A stretch of 64,000 bases of DNA from NCBI GenBank assembly GCA_902790015.1, contig CADAQF010000014.1, positions 1 to 64,000 on the forward strand. The letters run 5' to 3'. The stretch's first letter is position 1; every line of letters begins with the position of its first letter. Positions 55,771 to 64,000 of this stretch are shown here, one piece after another. A program made the translations under genes and the position numbers. The notes below the pieces were generated by a model. That model was not told the DNA's origin, did no database searches, and saw only the letters and a program-made list of their open reading frames with translations. The DNA is from an uncultured Eubacteriales bacterium. Lineage in GTDB: Bacteria; Bacillota; Clostridia; Christensenellales; Aristaeellaceae.

Positions 55771-57093
55771 GTGATGCTGCTCACCTGCGCCGCGGTTGTG
55801 GCGGAAGCTCCCGAAGGCTATCCGGAAGTCAAGGAAGGCATCGACTTTGGCGGCGCGGAAATCTTCATTTATGACTACTGGACTGCCAGCGCTGACCGCG
55901 TGGCCGAGCCCACCGAGGAACAGCAGGCCCAGTACGATTACCGCGACTGGATCATGTCCACCTACAACTGCAAGATCACCCAGATCGCCAAGGGCGACTG
56001 GGGCAGCAACGCCCAGGAGCTGGTGAACTTCTACAGTGCTCCCGACGGCACCCTGTGCCTGTACATCCTGCCCCCGGATTTCGTGGGCGGCCCCATGGCC
56101 AACAACGCCTTCGCCGTTTGGAGCGACAACGACCTGATCAACCTGGACGATGAGAAGTGGAACAGCGCTACCGTTGATTTCATGACCAAGGGCGGCAAGG
56201 TCTACGGCGTGGCCACCGGCAACCCCGAACCCCGTCAGTGCCTGTACTTCAACAAGCGCGTCCTGGAAGAAGCCGGCATCGACTGGAACACCATCTATGA
56301 CATGCAGGCCGACGGCACCTGGACCTGGGAAGCTTTCGAGGATATGCTCAAGAAGATCCAGAAGGATACCGACAACGACGGCATCTGGGACATCTACGGC
56401 ATGACCGGTTCCAACGTTGACATGTACCGTGTGGCCGTGTTCGCCAACGGCGGCAGCTTCTTCGATTTCGATGAGAACGGCCTTCTGACCATCACCGCCG
56501 GCAGCGACAACACCCTGGAAGCGCTGGCCTGGTCCAAGGACATCTGGAACACCTACGGCTATCAGCAGCCCGCTGACGGTTCCTGGGACTATTACAAGGA
56601 TGCCTGGAAGCAGGGCTTCTGCGGCTTCTATATGTATCAGACCTACGGCGGCTTCAACGACAACAGCGAAATGGCCGACATGGAAGACGAGTGGGGCTGC
56701 GTGGCCTTCCCCAAAGGCCCCAAGGGCGACCACTATCTGCACATCTCCAGCGACAACGTGACCGTTATCCCCAACGTCTATGACGCTGAGACGGTTGCCA
56801 AGCTGGCCTACATCTATGACCTGTGGACCAACGCCACCCCCGGCTACGACGATGAGTATGCCTGGATCGGCAACAAGTACAACTACACCGACGACCGTGC
56901 CGTGGACGAGACCTACGCCATGCTGCGTGAGCCCGCCAACAGCGCTTCCGACAAGGTGCTGTACCTCGGCTCCGTCAACGACATCGAGGGTCAGGACTTC
57001 CTGTGGAACCTGGGCGGCAGCACTCCCGCCGAACTGCTGGAGACCAAGACTCCCGTTTGGCAGGCGCTGTGCGACACCTTCAACGGCAAATAA
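55771..57093 (+). CDS. ABC transporter substrate-binding protein with disrupted signal peptide
   Basis: A 440-residue family 1 binding protein (IDFGGAEIFIYDYWTASADR, LCLYILPPDFVGGPMANNAF, WKQGFCGFYMYQTYGGFNDN). The frame opens at GTG-ATG (55771/55774), giving only the end of a signal peptide (MLLTCAAVVAEAPEG). Upstream, in this frame, codons for RRLLSAV continue the hydrophobic core, and a GTG-AAG-CGG start with a basic head lies at 55740 but one base out of frame. A single extra base near 55757-55759 would explain this. No good ribosome site precedes 55771. The gene has its own promoter and likely serves the second permease pair. Confidence 0.85.
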   Translation: MMLLTCAAVVAEAPEGYPEVKEGIDFGGAEIFIYDYWTASADRVAEPTEEQQAQYDYRDWIMSTYNCKITQIAKGDWGSNAQELVNFYSAPDGTLCLYILPPDFVGGPMANNAFAVWSDNDLINLDDEKWNSATVDFMTKGGKVYGVATGNPEPRQCLYFNKRVLEEAGIDWNTIYDMQADGTWTWEAFEDMLKKIQKDTDNDGIWDIYGMTGSNVDMYRVAVFANGGSFFDFDENGLLTITAGSDNTLEALAWSKDIWNTYGYQQPADGSWDYYKDAWKQGFCGFYMYQTYGGFNDNSEMADMEDEWGCVAFPKGPKGDHYLHISSDNVTVIPNVYDAETVAKLAYIYDLWTNATPGYDDEYAWIGNKYNYTDDRAVDETYAMLREPANSASDKVLYLGSVNDIEGQDFLWNLGGSTPAELLETKTPVWQALCDTFNGK

Positions 57094-57112
57094 TCTGTAA
57101 CCCGAACCTTTG

Positions 57113-57141
57113 GGCTGCCGCTCACGCGGCAGCCTTTTTTT
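57113..57141 (+). terminator. Terminator between binding protein and GH5 gene
   Basis: GGCTGCCGC (57113-57121) pairs with GCGGCAGCC (57126-57134) around TCAC, followed by seven T residues. Confidence 0.9.
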
Positions 57142-57155
57142 ACCTCTTTTTTCGC

Positions 57156-57184
57156 TTGACAAGGATCGATTAATATGGCATCAT
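57156..57184 (+). promoter_or_regulatory. GH5 gene promoter
   Basis: TTGACA (57156-57161) and a weak -10 CATCAT (57179-57184), spacer 17 bases, directly after the terminator. Confidence 0.55.
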
Positions 57185-57234
57185 ACCAAGCAGAAACAAC
57201 GATTATGTCCTGACGGGACATGAGGAGGAGCGAT

Positions 57235-58446
57235 ATGAAAAACTGCAAGGGTCTTGTAGCCTGCGTACTGGCCGTGATGATGCTCACCGCCTCCTTCGCC
57301 GCGCTGGGCGAGGAGATCGAAATTCCGGACGTCACGTTCATCAAGCAGCAGGTTTTACCCGACAACGAGGCGATGGCCTTCCTTAAAAAGATGGGCGTGG
57401 GCTGGAACCTGGGCAACACCTTCGACGCTATCAAGGGCGCCTGGAACATGAATGCCGACGAGATGACGGTGGAAACCTCCTGGGTGGGCGTCAAGACCAC
57501 GCCGGAAATGTTCGACGCGCTGAAGAACGCAGGGTTCAGTTCCGTCCGTATCCCGGTGTCGTGGCACGACCATGTCGACAGCGAAATGAACATCAGCCAG
57601 CGCTGGATGGACCGCGTGCAGGAGGTCGTGGATTACGCGTATTCCCGCGGGTTCTACGTGATCCTCAACATCCATCACGACGAGGATCAGTTCCTGCCCT
57701 CCTCGGACCATTATGACGCCTCCGCCGCCTATATACAGACCCTCTGGGGACAGATCGCCGAACGCTTCGCTGAGTACGACGAGCATCTGATTTTCGAGTC
57801 CATGAACGAGCCCAGGCTGATCAACACCTCCTACGAATGGACTTTTGACGCCAACGTTCCCGCCTGCCTGGACGCGGCGGACTGCCTGAACCGGCTGAAC
57901 CAGCTGTTTGTGGACACCGTGCGCACGAGCGGCGGAAACAACGAGACCCGTTATCTGATGGTGCCCGGCTATACCGCCTCCCCCGCGTCGGTGCTGAACG
58001 ATTATTTCAAGCTCCCCGAGGACGACGCGGACAACCGCATCATCGTTTCCGTCCACGCCTATACGCCCTATGACTTCGCGCTGAACCTGAACGCCTCCCT
58101 GAACACCTTCGAGGTGCGCCAGACCGCCAGCACCCAGCCCATCGCCCAGTTCATGGCTTCCCTGTACAAAAAGTACATCCTGAACGGCATCCCGGTGGTC
58201 ATCGGCGAATTCGGCGCGCTGAACAAGGGCGACAATCTCCAGGCCCGCGTCAATTTCACCGCCTACTACACCGCCGCCGCCAGCGCCCGCAATATGCCCT
58301 GCCTGTGGTGGGACAACCACGGCTTTACCGGAAACGGAGAGCTTTTCGGCCTGCTGGACCGGAAAACCGCCGCGTTCCGCTATCCCAAGATCGTCGAGGC
58401 CATGATGGCCTACGCCGGATACGATAATATCACGCCGGCCGAGTAA
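57235..58446 (+). CDS. Secreted GH5 endoglycanase
   Basis: A 403-residue family 5 glycoside hydrolase with a signal peptide (KNCKGLVACVLAVMMLTASF, cleavage near AALGEE). Motifs: GVGWNLGNTFDAIKGAWN, SVRIPVSWHDH, VILNIHHDED, the acid/base glutamate in FESMNEPRL and the nucleophile glutamate in VVIGEFGALNKG. Such GH5 enzymes cleave beta-1,4-glucan, xyloglucan or glucomannan; the following GH130 gene favours a mannan-containing substrate. The ATG at 57235 has GGAGGAG seven bases upstream, so the earlier start at 57220 is rejected. No dockerin or CBM is present. Confidence 0.94.
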   Translation: MKNCKGLVACVLAVMMLTASFAALGEEIEIPDVTFIKQQVLPDNEAMAFLKKMGVGWNLGNTFDAIKGAWNMNADEMTVETSWVGVKTTPEMFDALKNAGFSSVRIPVSWHDHVDSEMNISQRWMDRVQEVVDYAYSRGFYVILNIHHDEDQFLPSSDHYDASAAYIQTLWGQIAERFAEYDEHLIFESMNEPRLINTSYEWTFDANVPACLDAADCLNRLNQLFVDTVRTSGGNNETRYLMVPGYTASPASVLNDYFKLPEDDADNRIIVSVHAYTPYDFALNLNASLNTFEVRQTASTQPIAQFMASLYKKYILNGIPVVIGEFGALNKGDNLQARVNFTAYYTAAASARNMPCLWWDNHGFTGNGELFGLLDRKTAAFRYPKIVEAMMAYAGYDNITPAE

Positions 58447-58470
58447 TATCATTCATTGGAGGAATCGACC

Positions 58471-59496
58471 ATGCCCAAGTATCAGCTGCTTTGCCCGGAT
58501 CTTTCCCAAATGCCCTGGCAGGACAAGCCCGCCGGCGAGGTGACCAACAGCCCGCTGTGGCGCTACAGCGAAAACCCCATCATCGACCGCAACCCCATCC
58601 CCGGGGTGGCCCGCATATTCAATTCCGCCGTGATGCCCTATGAGGGCGCGTATGTCGGCGTGTTCCGCGGCGAGCAGACCAACGGCGTCTCCTTCATCTA
58701 TTTCGGCCGCAGCCAGGACGGCATCCACTGGGACTTTGAGAAGGACAAGATCCAGTTCGTCGATGAAAAGGGCGAGCCCTTCATGCCCGGCTACGCCTAT
58801 GACCCCCGCCTGGTCAAGGTGGAGGATACGTATTACATCATGTGGTGCACCGATTTTTACGGAGCCGCTATCGGCCTGGCCAAAACGAAGGACTTCAAGA
58901 CCTTCACCCGCCTGGAAAACCCCTTCCTGCCCTTCAACCGCAACGCCGTTCTCTTCCCCCGCAAGATCAACGGGAATTTTGTCCTCCTGTCCCGTCCGTC
59001 CGATTCCGGCCACACGCCGTTCGGCGACATCTTCCTGAGCGAAAGCCCTGACCTGACCTACTGGGGCCGCCACCGCCACGTGATGGGCCGTTCCTGGGAA
59101 TGGTGGGAGAGCCTGAAGATCGGCGGCGGCGCTGCTCCGATCGAGACCAGCGAAGGATGGCTGCTGTTCTATCACGGCGTCAGCGGCACCTGCAACGGAT
59201 ACGTCTATTCCATCGGCGGCGCTATCCTGGACATCGACAATCCCTCCAAGGTCAAATACCGCTGCGACAGCTGGCTGCTGACCCCCGAAAAGTGGTATGA
59301 GGAACGCGGCTTCGTCGGAAACGTCTGCTTCCCCTGCGCCACCCTGCAGGACAACAAGACCGGGCGCATCGCCATTTACTACGGCGCGGCGGACAGCTAT
59401 GTGAGCCTCGCCTTCGGCTATACCGACGAGATCATCGACTATATCAAGGAACACTCCAACGTCTCTCCCTCGGATACCGAGATCGGCATCAAATAA
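58471..59496 (+). CDS. GH130 beta-mannoside phosphorylase
   Basis: A 341-residue cytoplasmic five-bladed propeller enzyme of family GH130 that phosphorolyses beta-1,4-mannosyl bonds to mannose 1-phosphate. Motifs: WRYSENPIIDRNPIPGVARI, FNSAVMPYEGAYVGVFRGE, YAYDPRLVKVEDTYYIMWCT with the catalytic aspartate, SWEWWESLKIGGGAAPIETS and the ending GAADSYVSLAFGYTDEIIDY. It has no signal peptide. GGAGG precedes the ATG by seven bases and the gene is 24 bases after GH5. Mannooligosaccharide phosphorylase and mannosylglucose phosphorylase cannot be separated by eye. Confidence 0.93.
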   Translation: MPKYQLLCPDLSQMPWQDKPAGEVTNSPLWRYSENPIIDRNPIPGVARIFNSAVMPYEGAYVGVFRGEQTNGVSFIYFGRSQDGIHWDFEKDKIQFVDEKGEPFMPGYAYDPRLVKVEDTYYIMWCTDFYGAAIGLAKTKDFKTFTRLENPFLPFNRNAVLFPRKINGNFVLLSRPSDSGHTPFGDIFLSESPDLTYWGRHRHVMGRSWEWWESLKIGGGAAPIETSEGWLLFYHGVSGTCNGYVYSIGGAILDIDNPSKVKYRCDSWLLTPEKWYEERGFVGNVCFPCATLQDNKTGRIAIYYGAADSYVSLAFGYTDEIIDYIKEHSNVSPSDTEIGIK

Positions 59497-59505
59497 TAAA
59501 ACACA

Positions 59506-59532
59506 CAGCCGGGCTGGACAACGGCCCGGCTG
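59506..59532 (+). terminator. Hairpin between GH130 and esterase genes
   Basis: CAGCCGGGC (59506-59514) pairs with GCCCGGCTG (59524-59532); only ATTTC follows, so it may be a weak terminator or an mRNA-stabilising stem. Confidence 0.65.
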
Positions 59533-59559
59533 ATTTCAGGTTAAAGGACGGTTTCCCTC

Positions 59560-61056
59560 ATGCTTAAGCTGTCTCCCCTTTTTTCCTCCGGGGCGGTGCT
59601 GTGCCGCCGCAAGGTCATACGCGTATTCGGGCAAACGGACAGCCCGTATGTCACGGTGCGGCTGGTGGGCCCCCATGGGCAGCTGCTGGCCGAAAACGAA
59701 TGTCCGGCAAAGGACGGCCGCTTTGAGGCGCTGCTGGCCCCGCAGGAGGCGGCGCTTCGCTGCGTCCTGACCGCTCAGGCCGGACGGGAGACCGTGATCT
59801 CCGAAAACATCGCCGTCGGCGAGGTCTATCTGGCCGGGGGCCAGAGCAATATGGAGCTGGAGCTGCAGAACGCGGACGAAGGCCAGGCCCTGATACCGGC
59901 CCACCAGAACGACCAGGTCCGGTATTTCAACGTTCCCAAGATCGCCGTGCCGGGGGATGAAAACGACAGCCGGTTTGAAAACGCCCGCTGGCTGCCCGTG
60001 GCGCCCGGCACGGCCAAAGACATGAGCGCCGTAGCCTATTTCTTTGCGATGAAGCTGGAAAAAAGGCTGCAGGTGCCCGTCGGCATCATCGACTGCTATT
60101 GGGGCGGTACCTCCGTCACCTGCTGGATGGACCGGGAAGCCCTGCTTGAGACCAAGGAGGGCAAACGCTACTGGGACGAATACGAGCGCCTGTACAAAGG
60201 CAAGACGCTTGAACAGTATCTGGCCGAGGAGGCGGAGGTATTCGCCGCCCAGCGCGCCTGGGACGAGGCTGCCGCGCCTTACCGCGCCGAAAACCCCGCC
60301 ATATCCGGGCCGGAGCTGGAACAGCTGATCGGCCCGTTTCCCTGGAAGCTGCCCGACGGCCCCGGCTGTCCGTACCGCCCGGCGGGGCTTTATGAAAGCA
60401 TGACGGCCCATGTGGCGCCCCTGCAGCTGAGCGGCGTGATCTATTATCAGGGCGAGGAGGACACCTGGCGCACCCAGAAATACGACGTGTTGCTGATCAG
60501 CTTCATCCGCATGCTGCGCAGGGTGTTCCGGGACGAAGGCCTGCCCTTCCTGAACGTGCAGCTGCCCATGTGGATCGCGAAGGACGCCGCGGATTCCTTC
60601 CAGTGGCCGGCGCTTCGGCTGGCCCAGCAGCGCGCGCGGGACCTGACGCGCAAAAGCTCTCTGGTGTGCCTTTTAGATCAGGGCGAATTCGACAATATCC
60701 ATCCCACGGCCAAAAGAGTCGTGGGTGAAAGGCTTTGCGACGAGGCGCTGCGCGTCATCTACCATGAGGACGCTCCGGCGGCCCCGCAGGCGCTGTACGC
60801 CTGCCCCGATCACGGAAGGCTGACCGTATGCCTGTCCGCCCCGGTATATGTGCGGGGCGAGGGCAGCCTGCTCATGGAAATTGCCGGGCAGGACGGCGTC
60901 TTCGCGCCCGCCGACGCAGAGATTTCGGACGGCCGGCTGATCCTTTCAAGCCCCTCCGTCCCCTTCCCCGTTCACGCCCGCTATGCCTGGACGGATTACG
61001 CCCCGGTGCATCTGTTCTCAGCGGAAGGCCTGCCGCTGATGCCGTTTGTGCTGTGA
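59560..61056 (+). CDS. SASA-domain carbohydrate acetylesterase
   Basis: A 498-residue cytoplasmic SGNH-type esterase related to sialate O-acetylesterases. The nucleophile block is GGQSNMELELQNADEGQALI, block II GTSVTCWM, an internal YYQGEEDTWRTQKYD, and the Asp/His block GEFDNIHPTAKRVVGERL. An N-terminal beta domain (RRKVIRVFGQTDSPYVTVRL) and a C-terminal beta domain flank it. It has no signal peptide. Next to GH5 and GH130 genes it probably removes acetyl groups from imported mannan or glucomannan oligosaccharides. AAAGGA precedes the start. Confidence 0.88.
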   Translation: MLKLSPLFSSGAVLCRRKVIRVFGQTDSPYVTVRLVGPHGQLLAENECPAKDGRFEALLAPQEAALRCVLTAQAGRETVISENIAVGEVYLAGGQSNMELELQNADEGQALIPAHQNDQVRYFNVPKIAVPGDENDSRFENARWLPVAPGTAKDMSAVAYFFAMKLEKRLQVPVGIIDCYWGGTSVTCWMDREALLETKEGKRYWDEYERLYKGKTLEQYLAEEAEVFAAQRAWDEAAAPYRAENPAISGPELEQLIGPFPWKLPDGPGCPYRPAGLYESMTAHVAPLQLSGVIYYQGEEDTWRTQKYDVLLISFIRMLRRVFRDEGLPFLNVQLPMWIAKDAADSFQWPALRLAQQRARDLTRKSSLVCLLDQGEFDNIHPTAKRVVGERLCDEALRVIYHEDAPAAPQALYACPDHGRLTVCLSAPVYVRGEGSLLMEIAGQDGVFAPADAEISDGRLILSSPSVPFPVHARYAWTDYAPVHLFSAEGLPLMPFVL

Positions 61057-61155
61057 CGGGAAAAGAAGACGAAGGCACTAAAAGAACACCGGATAACAGC
61101 ATACAAATATGCATATTCCGAAGGCGCTTTGTGTCTTCCCTTTCCAGTTTGTCCA

Positions 61156-61184
61156 TTGATTTCCGTTTCCTTTTTTGCTATAAT
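61156..61184 (+). promoter_or_regulatory. Promoter of the FMN/FAD reductase gene
   Basis: TTGATT (61156-61161) and TATAAT (61179-61184), spacer 17 bases. Confidence 0.75.
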
Positions 61185-61242
61185 GACGCCAGAGAAAGAG
61201 CATTGCTCTTTTATCTGAAAAAACTGTATAAGGAGTACCGCT

Positions 61243-63114
61243 ATGATCAAACGCATTTCCGCTCTCCTGATCGCCCTGATGATGGCGCTGGCGCTGACGC
61301 CCGCCATGGCCGACACTGTGACCGGCACCGCCTCTGCCATGGGCCTGGGCGGGGACGTCACCGTCACCATCACGCTGACCGACGGCGTGATCACCGACGT
61401 CGTGATCGACGGCCCGCTGGAAACCCCCGGCATCGGCAGCGAAGCCATCGCCGCGATGGGCCCGGCGATGCTTGAAGGAAACACCATCAACGTGGACGTC
61501 ATGGCCACCGCCACCATCACCTCCAACGCCATTTTGGCCGCCGCCCGCGAGGCGCTGGTGAACGCCGGCGTCAACCCGGACGACTATATGGCCGCCGTGG
61601 AAAAGGAAGCCGCGCAGGATGCCGTGTATGACGCGGATATCGTCATCGTGGGCGCCGGCGGCGCGGGCATGACCGCTGCCATCACCGCGGCGGACGCCGG
61701 CAAAAAGGTCATCATCGTCGAAAGCCAGGAGGTCGTCGGCGGCAACACCGTCAAATCCACCGGCGGCATGAACGCGGCCAAGACCGACCTGCAGGACAAG
61801 AACACCTTCGCTGAAAACGCGGGCGTGGAAAAGCAGCTGAAGGCCGCAGAAGGCTATGCCGACAACGAGACCATCATCACCCTGGCCGGCGCCGTGCAGG
61901 AGCAGTATGCCGCCTACCAGGCCAGCCCCGAGGGCTATTTTGACAGCGTGGAGCTGTTCGAGCTGGACACCATGATCGGCGGCAAGGGCCTGAACGACCC
62001 GGCCCTGGTCAAGACCCTGGCCGAAAAATCCGAAGCCGCGATCCAGTGGCTTGACACCGTGGACATCCACCTGACCAGCGTGGCCTCCTTCGGCGGCGCG
62101 TCCGTCAAGCGCATCCATCGCCCCGTGGACGAAAACGGCAAGACCCTCTCCGTCGGCGCGTACATCGTGCCCCGCCTGAAGGCCGCCTGCGACGCCCGGG
62201 AAAACATCACCATCCTGACCCAGACCACCGCCGATAAGATCCTCACGGATGAGAGCGGCGCTGCCACCGGCGTCCATGCCACCGGCGTCTCCGGCAACAG
62301 CGTAGTCGTAAACGCGAAGGCCGTCATCCTGGCCAGCGGCGGCTTCGGCGCCAACCTGCCGATGGTCGCCTCCTACAAGCCCGAGCTCGAGGGCTTCATG
62401 ACCACCAACTCCGCCGGCCTGCAGGGCCAGGGCATCGAAATGGCCGTCGCCGTGGGCGCCGACACCGTGGATATGGACCAGATCCAGATCCATCCCACCG
62501 TGCAGGCGGACACCGCTGCGCTGATCACCGAGGGCCTGCGCGGCGACGGCGCGATTCTCGTCAACGCCGAAGGCAAGCGCTTTATCGACGAGGTGGGCAC
62601 CCGCGACGTCGTTTCCGCCGCCGAGATTGCCCAGCCCGGCTCCTTCAGCTGGCTGATCGTCGATCAGAAGATGGCCGACGCCTCCACCGTTATCCAGGGC
62701 TACATCAAGCGAGGCACCGATTTCTGCCACCAGGCGGATACCTATGAAGCCCTGGCTGAGGAGATCGGCATTCCCGCCGACGCCTTCGCCGCCACCATGG
62801 CCGACTGGAACGCCAAGGTAGCCGCCAAGGAAGACCCGGACTTCGGCCGCGTTTCCTTCGCCAACCCGCTGGATACCGCTCCCTTCTACGCCATCAAGGT
62901 GACCGCGGGCATCCACCACACGATGGGCGGCGTCAGGATCAACGACGCGGCGCAGGTGCTTCGCGCTGACGGCACCGCCATCTCCGGCCTGTTCGCCGCG
63001 GGCGAGGTCACCGGCGGCGTGCACGGCGGCAACCGCCTGGGCGGCAACGCTGTGGCCGATATCATCGTCTTCGGCCGTATCGCCGGCCAGGGCGCGGCAG
63101 AATATGTCAAGTAA
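61243..63114 (+). CDS. Exported FMN-binding/FAD fumarate-reductase-like flavoprotein
   Basis: A 623-residue protein: signal peptide (KRISALLIALMMALALTPAM), an FMN-binding domain (residues 25-105) whose covalent-flavin site reads DVMATATITS, then an FAD domain starting DADIVIVGAGGAGMTAAITA. Residues equivalent to the fumarate reductase active site are visible: QIHPT, TEGLRGDGA, GIHHTMGG and HGGNRLGGNA. Such enzymes use fumarate, urocanate or similar enoates as extracellular electron acceptors, with flavin attached by ApbE. AAGGAG precedes the ATG. The substrate is not determined, and no electron-donor partner is nearby. Confidence 0.93.
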   Translation: MIKRISALLIALMMALALTPAMADTVTGTASAMGLGGDVTVTITLTDGVITDVVIDGPLETPGIGSEAIAAMGPAMLEGNTINVDVMATATITSNAILAAAREALVNAGVNPDDYMAAVEKEAAQDAVYDADIVIVGAGGAGMTAAITAADAGKKVIIVESQEVVGGNTVKSTGGMNAAKTDLQDKNTFAENAGVEKQLKAAEGYADNETIITLAGAVQEQYAAYQASPEGYFDSVELFELDTMIGGKGLNDPALVKTLAEKSEAAIQWLDTVDIHLTSVASFGGASVKRIHRPVDENGKTLSVGAYIVPRLKAACDARENITILTQTTADKILTDESGAATGVHATGVSGNSVVVNAKAVILASGGFGANLPMVASYKPELEGFMTTNSAGLQGQGIEMAVAVGADTVDMDQIQIHPTVQADTAALITEGLRGDGAILVNAEGKRFIDEVGTRDVVSAAEIAQPGSFSWLIVDQKMADASTVIQGYIKRGTDFCHQADTYEALAEEIGIPADAFAATMADWNAKVAAKEDPDFGRVSFANPLDTAPFYAIKVTAGIHHTMGGVRINDAAQVLRADGTAISGLFAAGEVTGGVHGGNRLGGNAVADIIVFGRIAGQGAAEYVK

Positions 63115-63151
63115 GCCTATGATTGATTGACAGCCTTTTCTCTGCTGCCTC

Positions 63152-63186
63152 GGAGAGTCCTGTTTTTAGCAGGGCTCTCCTTTTTT
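63152..63186 (+). terminator. Terminator after the flavoprotein gene
   Basis: GGAGAGTCCTG (63152-63162) pairs with CAGGGCTCTCC (63170-63180), one T-G wobble, followed by six T residues. Confidence 0.9.
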
Positions 63187-63390
63187 GATTTTCTGAGTAA
63201 TTTTCTTCCCGGAACTGCCATGCGTCCAGGGTCTTTCGTATCATAAGGTGAACGGGTTGAATAATAAAACCCGCGGAAAACAGGAACGCCGGAACCCGGC
63301 GCTCCGGACCAAACAAAAAACGTTACAGACACATAAATACAAAAAAGACGCCCAGGAAGTAACCGCAGGGCAAAGAAAGGAGAGACAACT

Positions 63391-63627
63391 ATGATGAACA
63401 ATCGTACTAACCTGAAGGAAATCGAACTGACTTATCTGGATCGCGTGACCGGCGGAAAGGTCAACAGCAACCCCACCCCCTCCGGCGCCGCCGGCATCGC
63501 CGACTCGGCCATCAACGGCAAGAACTATAACGCCGTCGCTCAGATGATCGCCGACTGGCTGAACGGAGACGACGTTCGTACCCGTAAGATCGATAACACG
63601 CAGGATATCAACGACTTTATCATCTGA
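63391..63627 (+). CDS. Putative double-glycine leader peptide 1
   Basis: A 78-residue precursor-like peptide. The N-terminus carries a leader of the bacteriocin/PCAT type, LKEIELTYLDRVTGG, with Gly-Gly at residues 21-22. The 56-residue core is Asn, Gly and Ala rich, then acidic, with no cysteine (KVNSNPTPSGAAGIADSAIN, ending INDFII). AAAGGAGAG precedes the ATG by six bases. A second peptide gene with the same leader type follows after 55 bases. Processing and export by a C39-peptidase ABC transporter is expected, but none is in the window. No clear promoter is seen in the 200 bases upstream. Confidence 0.72.
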   Translation: MMNNRTNLKEIELTYLDRVTGGKVNSNPTPSGAAGIADSAINGKNYNAVAQMIADWLNGDDVRTRKIDNTQDINDFII

Positions 63628-63682
63628 TCCGCCAAAGCTTGGAGCAGAAACAAACACAGGAAAAATCAAGGAGGATAACAAT

Positions 63683-64000
63683 ATGAAAAATATAACCGCC
63701 CTTTCCCAGATGGAAGAACTGACTCATGCGGAACTGGAAACCGCCGCCGGCGGACATCCCTTTGAGGAATGCTTCGGAGATACCGCCCTGTACCGTGCCG
63801 GCGTATCCTACCAGAATGTGGTCTTCGGATCCGACCGGTACTATGTGGGCTCCACCCAGATCAGCAAGAGCCTGGCCAAGACCCTCCGCTCAGAAAGCAA
63901 AAAGCTCTGGGAAGACAAATATTCCAAGCAGGCTGACCTGGTCGGCTATCTGCGCGAATGGAAACAGATCCTGGACGACAAATACGACATCGAATGGGAC
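63683..64000 (+). CDS. Putative double-glycine leader peptide 2 (partial)
   Basis: An open frame of 106 codons still open at the right edge. It begins MKNITALSQMEELTHAELET followed by AAGG, a typical ELxxxxGG leader, then a core of at least 82 residues (HPFEECFGDTALYRAGVSYQ, later SLAKTLRSESKKLWEDKYSK) that is longer and more protein-like than most bacteriocins, with one cysteine so far. AAGGAGG stands eight bases before the ATG. It is in the same direction and probably the same transcript as the first peptide gene. It could be a RiPP substrate, a two-component bacteriocin partner, or another secreted protein using the same export leader. Confidence 0.72.
   Translation, partial: MKNITALSQMEELTHAELETAAGGHPFEECFGDTALYRAGVSYQNVVFGSDRYYVGSTQISKSLAKTLRSESKKLWEDKYSKQADLVGYLREWKQILDDKYDIEWD

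Overview
The window comes from a high-GC anaerobic member of the Bacillota, most likely a gut or rumen Clostridia. The evidence is a Rex-controlled adhE, a class III fructose-bisphosphatase, a CoaX-type pantothenate kinase, an ECF S-component, a desulfoferrodoxin, an FMN/FAD fumarate-reductase-like protein, BspA-type leucine-rich repeat proteins and several ATPase-less CUT1 sugar importers. I cannot name the species; the gene set is what I would expect of a plant-polysaccharide degrader.

Layout. 1-2.7 kb: a 5'-partial view of adhE, rex, and a LysR regulator. 2.7-7.2 kb: a decayed mobile element with a mobC/relaxase deletion fusion, a 419-bp inverted-repeat element built on TTATCCCGAA, an XRE regulator and a TnpX-like large serine recombinase whose last codons run into a dispersed hairpin repeat. 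7.2-18.5 kb (minus strand): a housekeeping block, panT-like/coaX/hom/plsX/acpP/rnc/smc/ftsY, followed by a secreted CotH-like protein. 18.6-22.5 kb: a small conserved-looking protein, fbp, mnmM-like and rluB. 22.6-28.3 kb: a BspA-like protein, desulfoferrodoxin and a secreted Sel1-repeat protein. 28.3-31.6 kb: sugar-binding protein plus two permeases. 32.4-35.3 kb: a NagZ-like GH3 enzyme, a GNAT enzyme and a Gfo/Idh oxidoreductase. 35.3-41 kb: three tandem, closely related BspA-like proteins. 41.1-43.3 kb: tex.

From 43.7 to 61.1 kb lies a carbohydrate-uptake and degradation region. An eight-gene operon encodes a giant binding protein with two carbohydrate-binding-like modules, two permease pairs, an NHL/TPR lipoprotein, a Yip1-like membrane protein and a DUF5696-like membrane-anchored protein. 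It is followed by a second binding protein, a GH5 glycanase, a GH130 mannoside phosphorylase and a SASA-type carbohydrate esterase. GH5 plus GH130 plus an esterase suggests use of acetylated beta-mannan or glucomannan, with outside cleavage, uptake, deacetylation and phosphorolysis. No ATPase is encoded in the window, so a shared MsmX-like ATPase elsewhere is presumably used. The right end carries an FMN/FAD reductase and two short genes whose products have double-glycine leaders, the second cut by the window edge.

The most unusual items are the eight-gene two-permease-pair operon, the double-glycine peptide pair, a dispersed intergenic repeat whose hairpin stems change sequence while keeping perfect pairing, and the mirror-symmetric TTATCCCGAA element.
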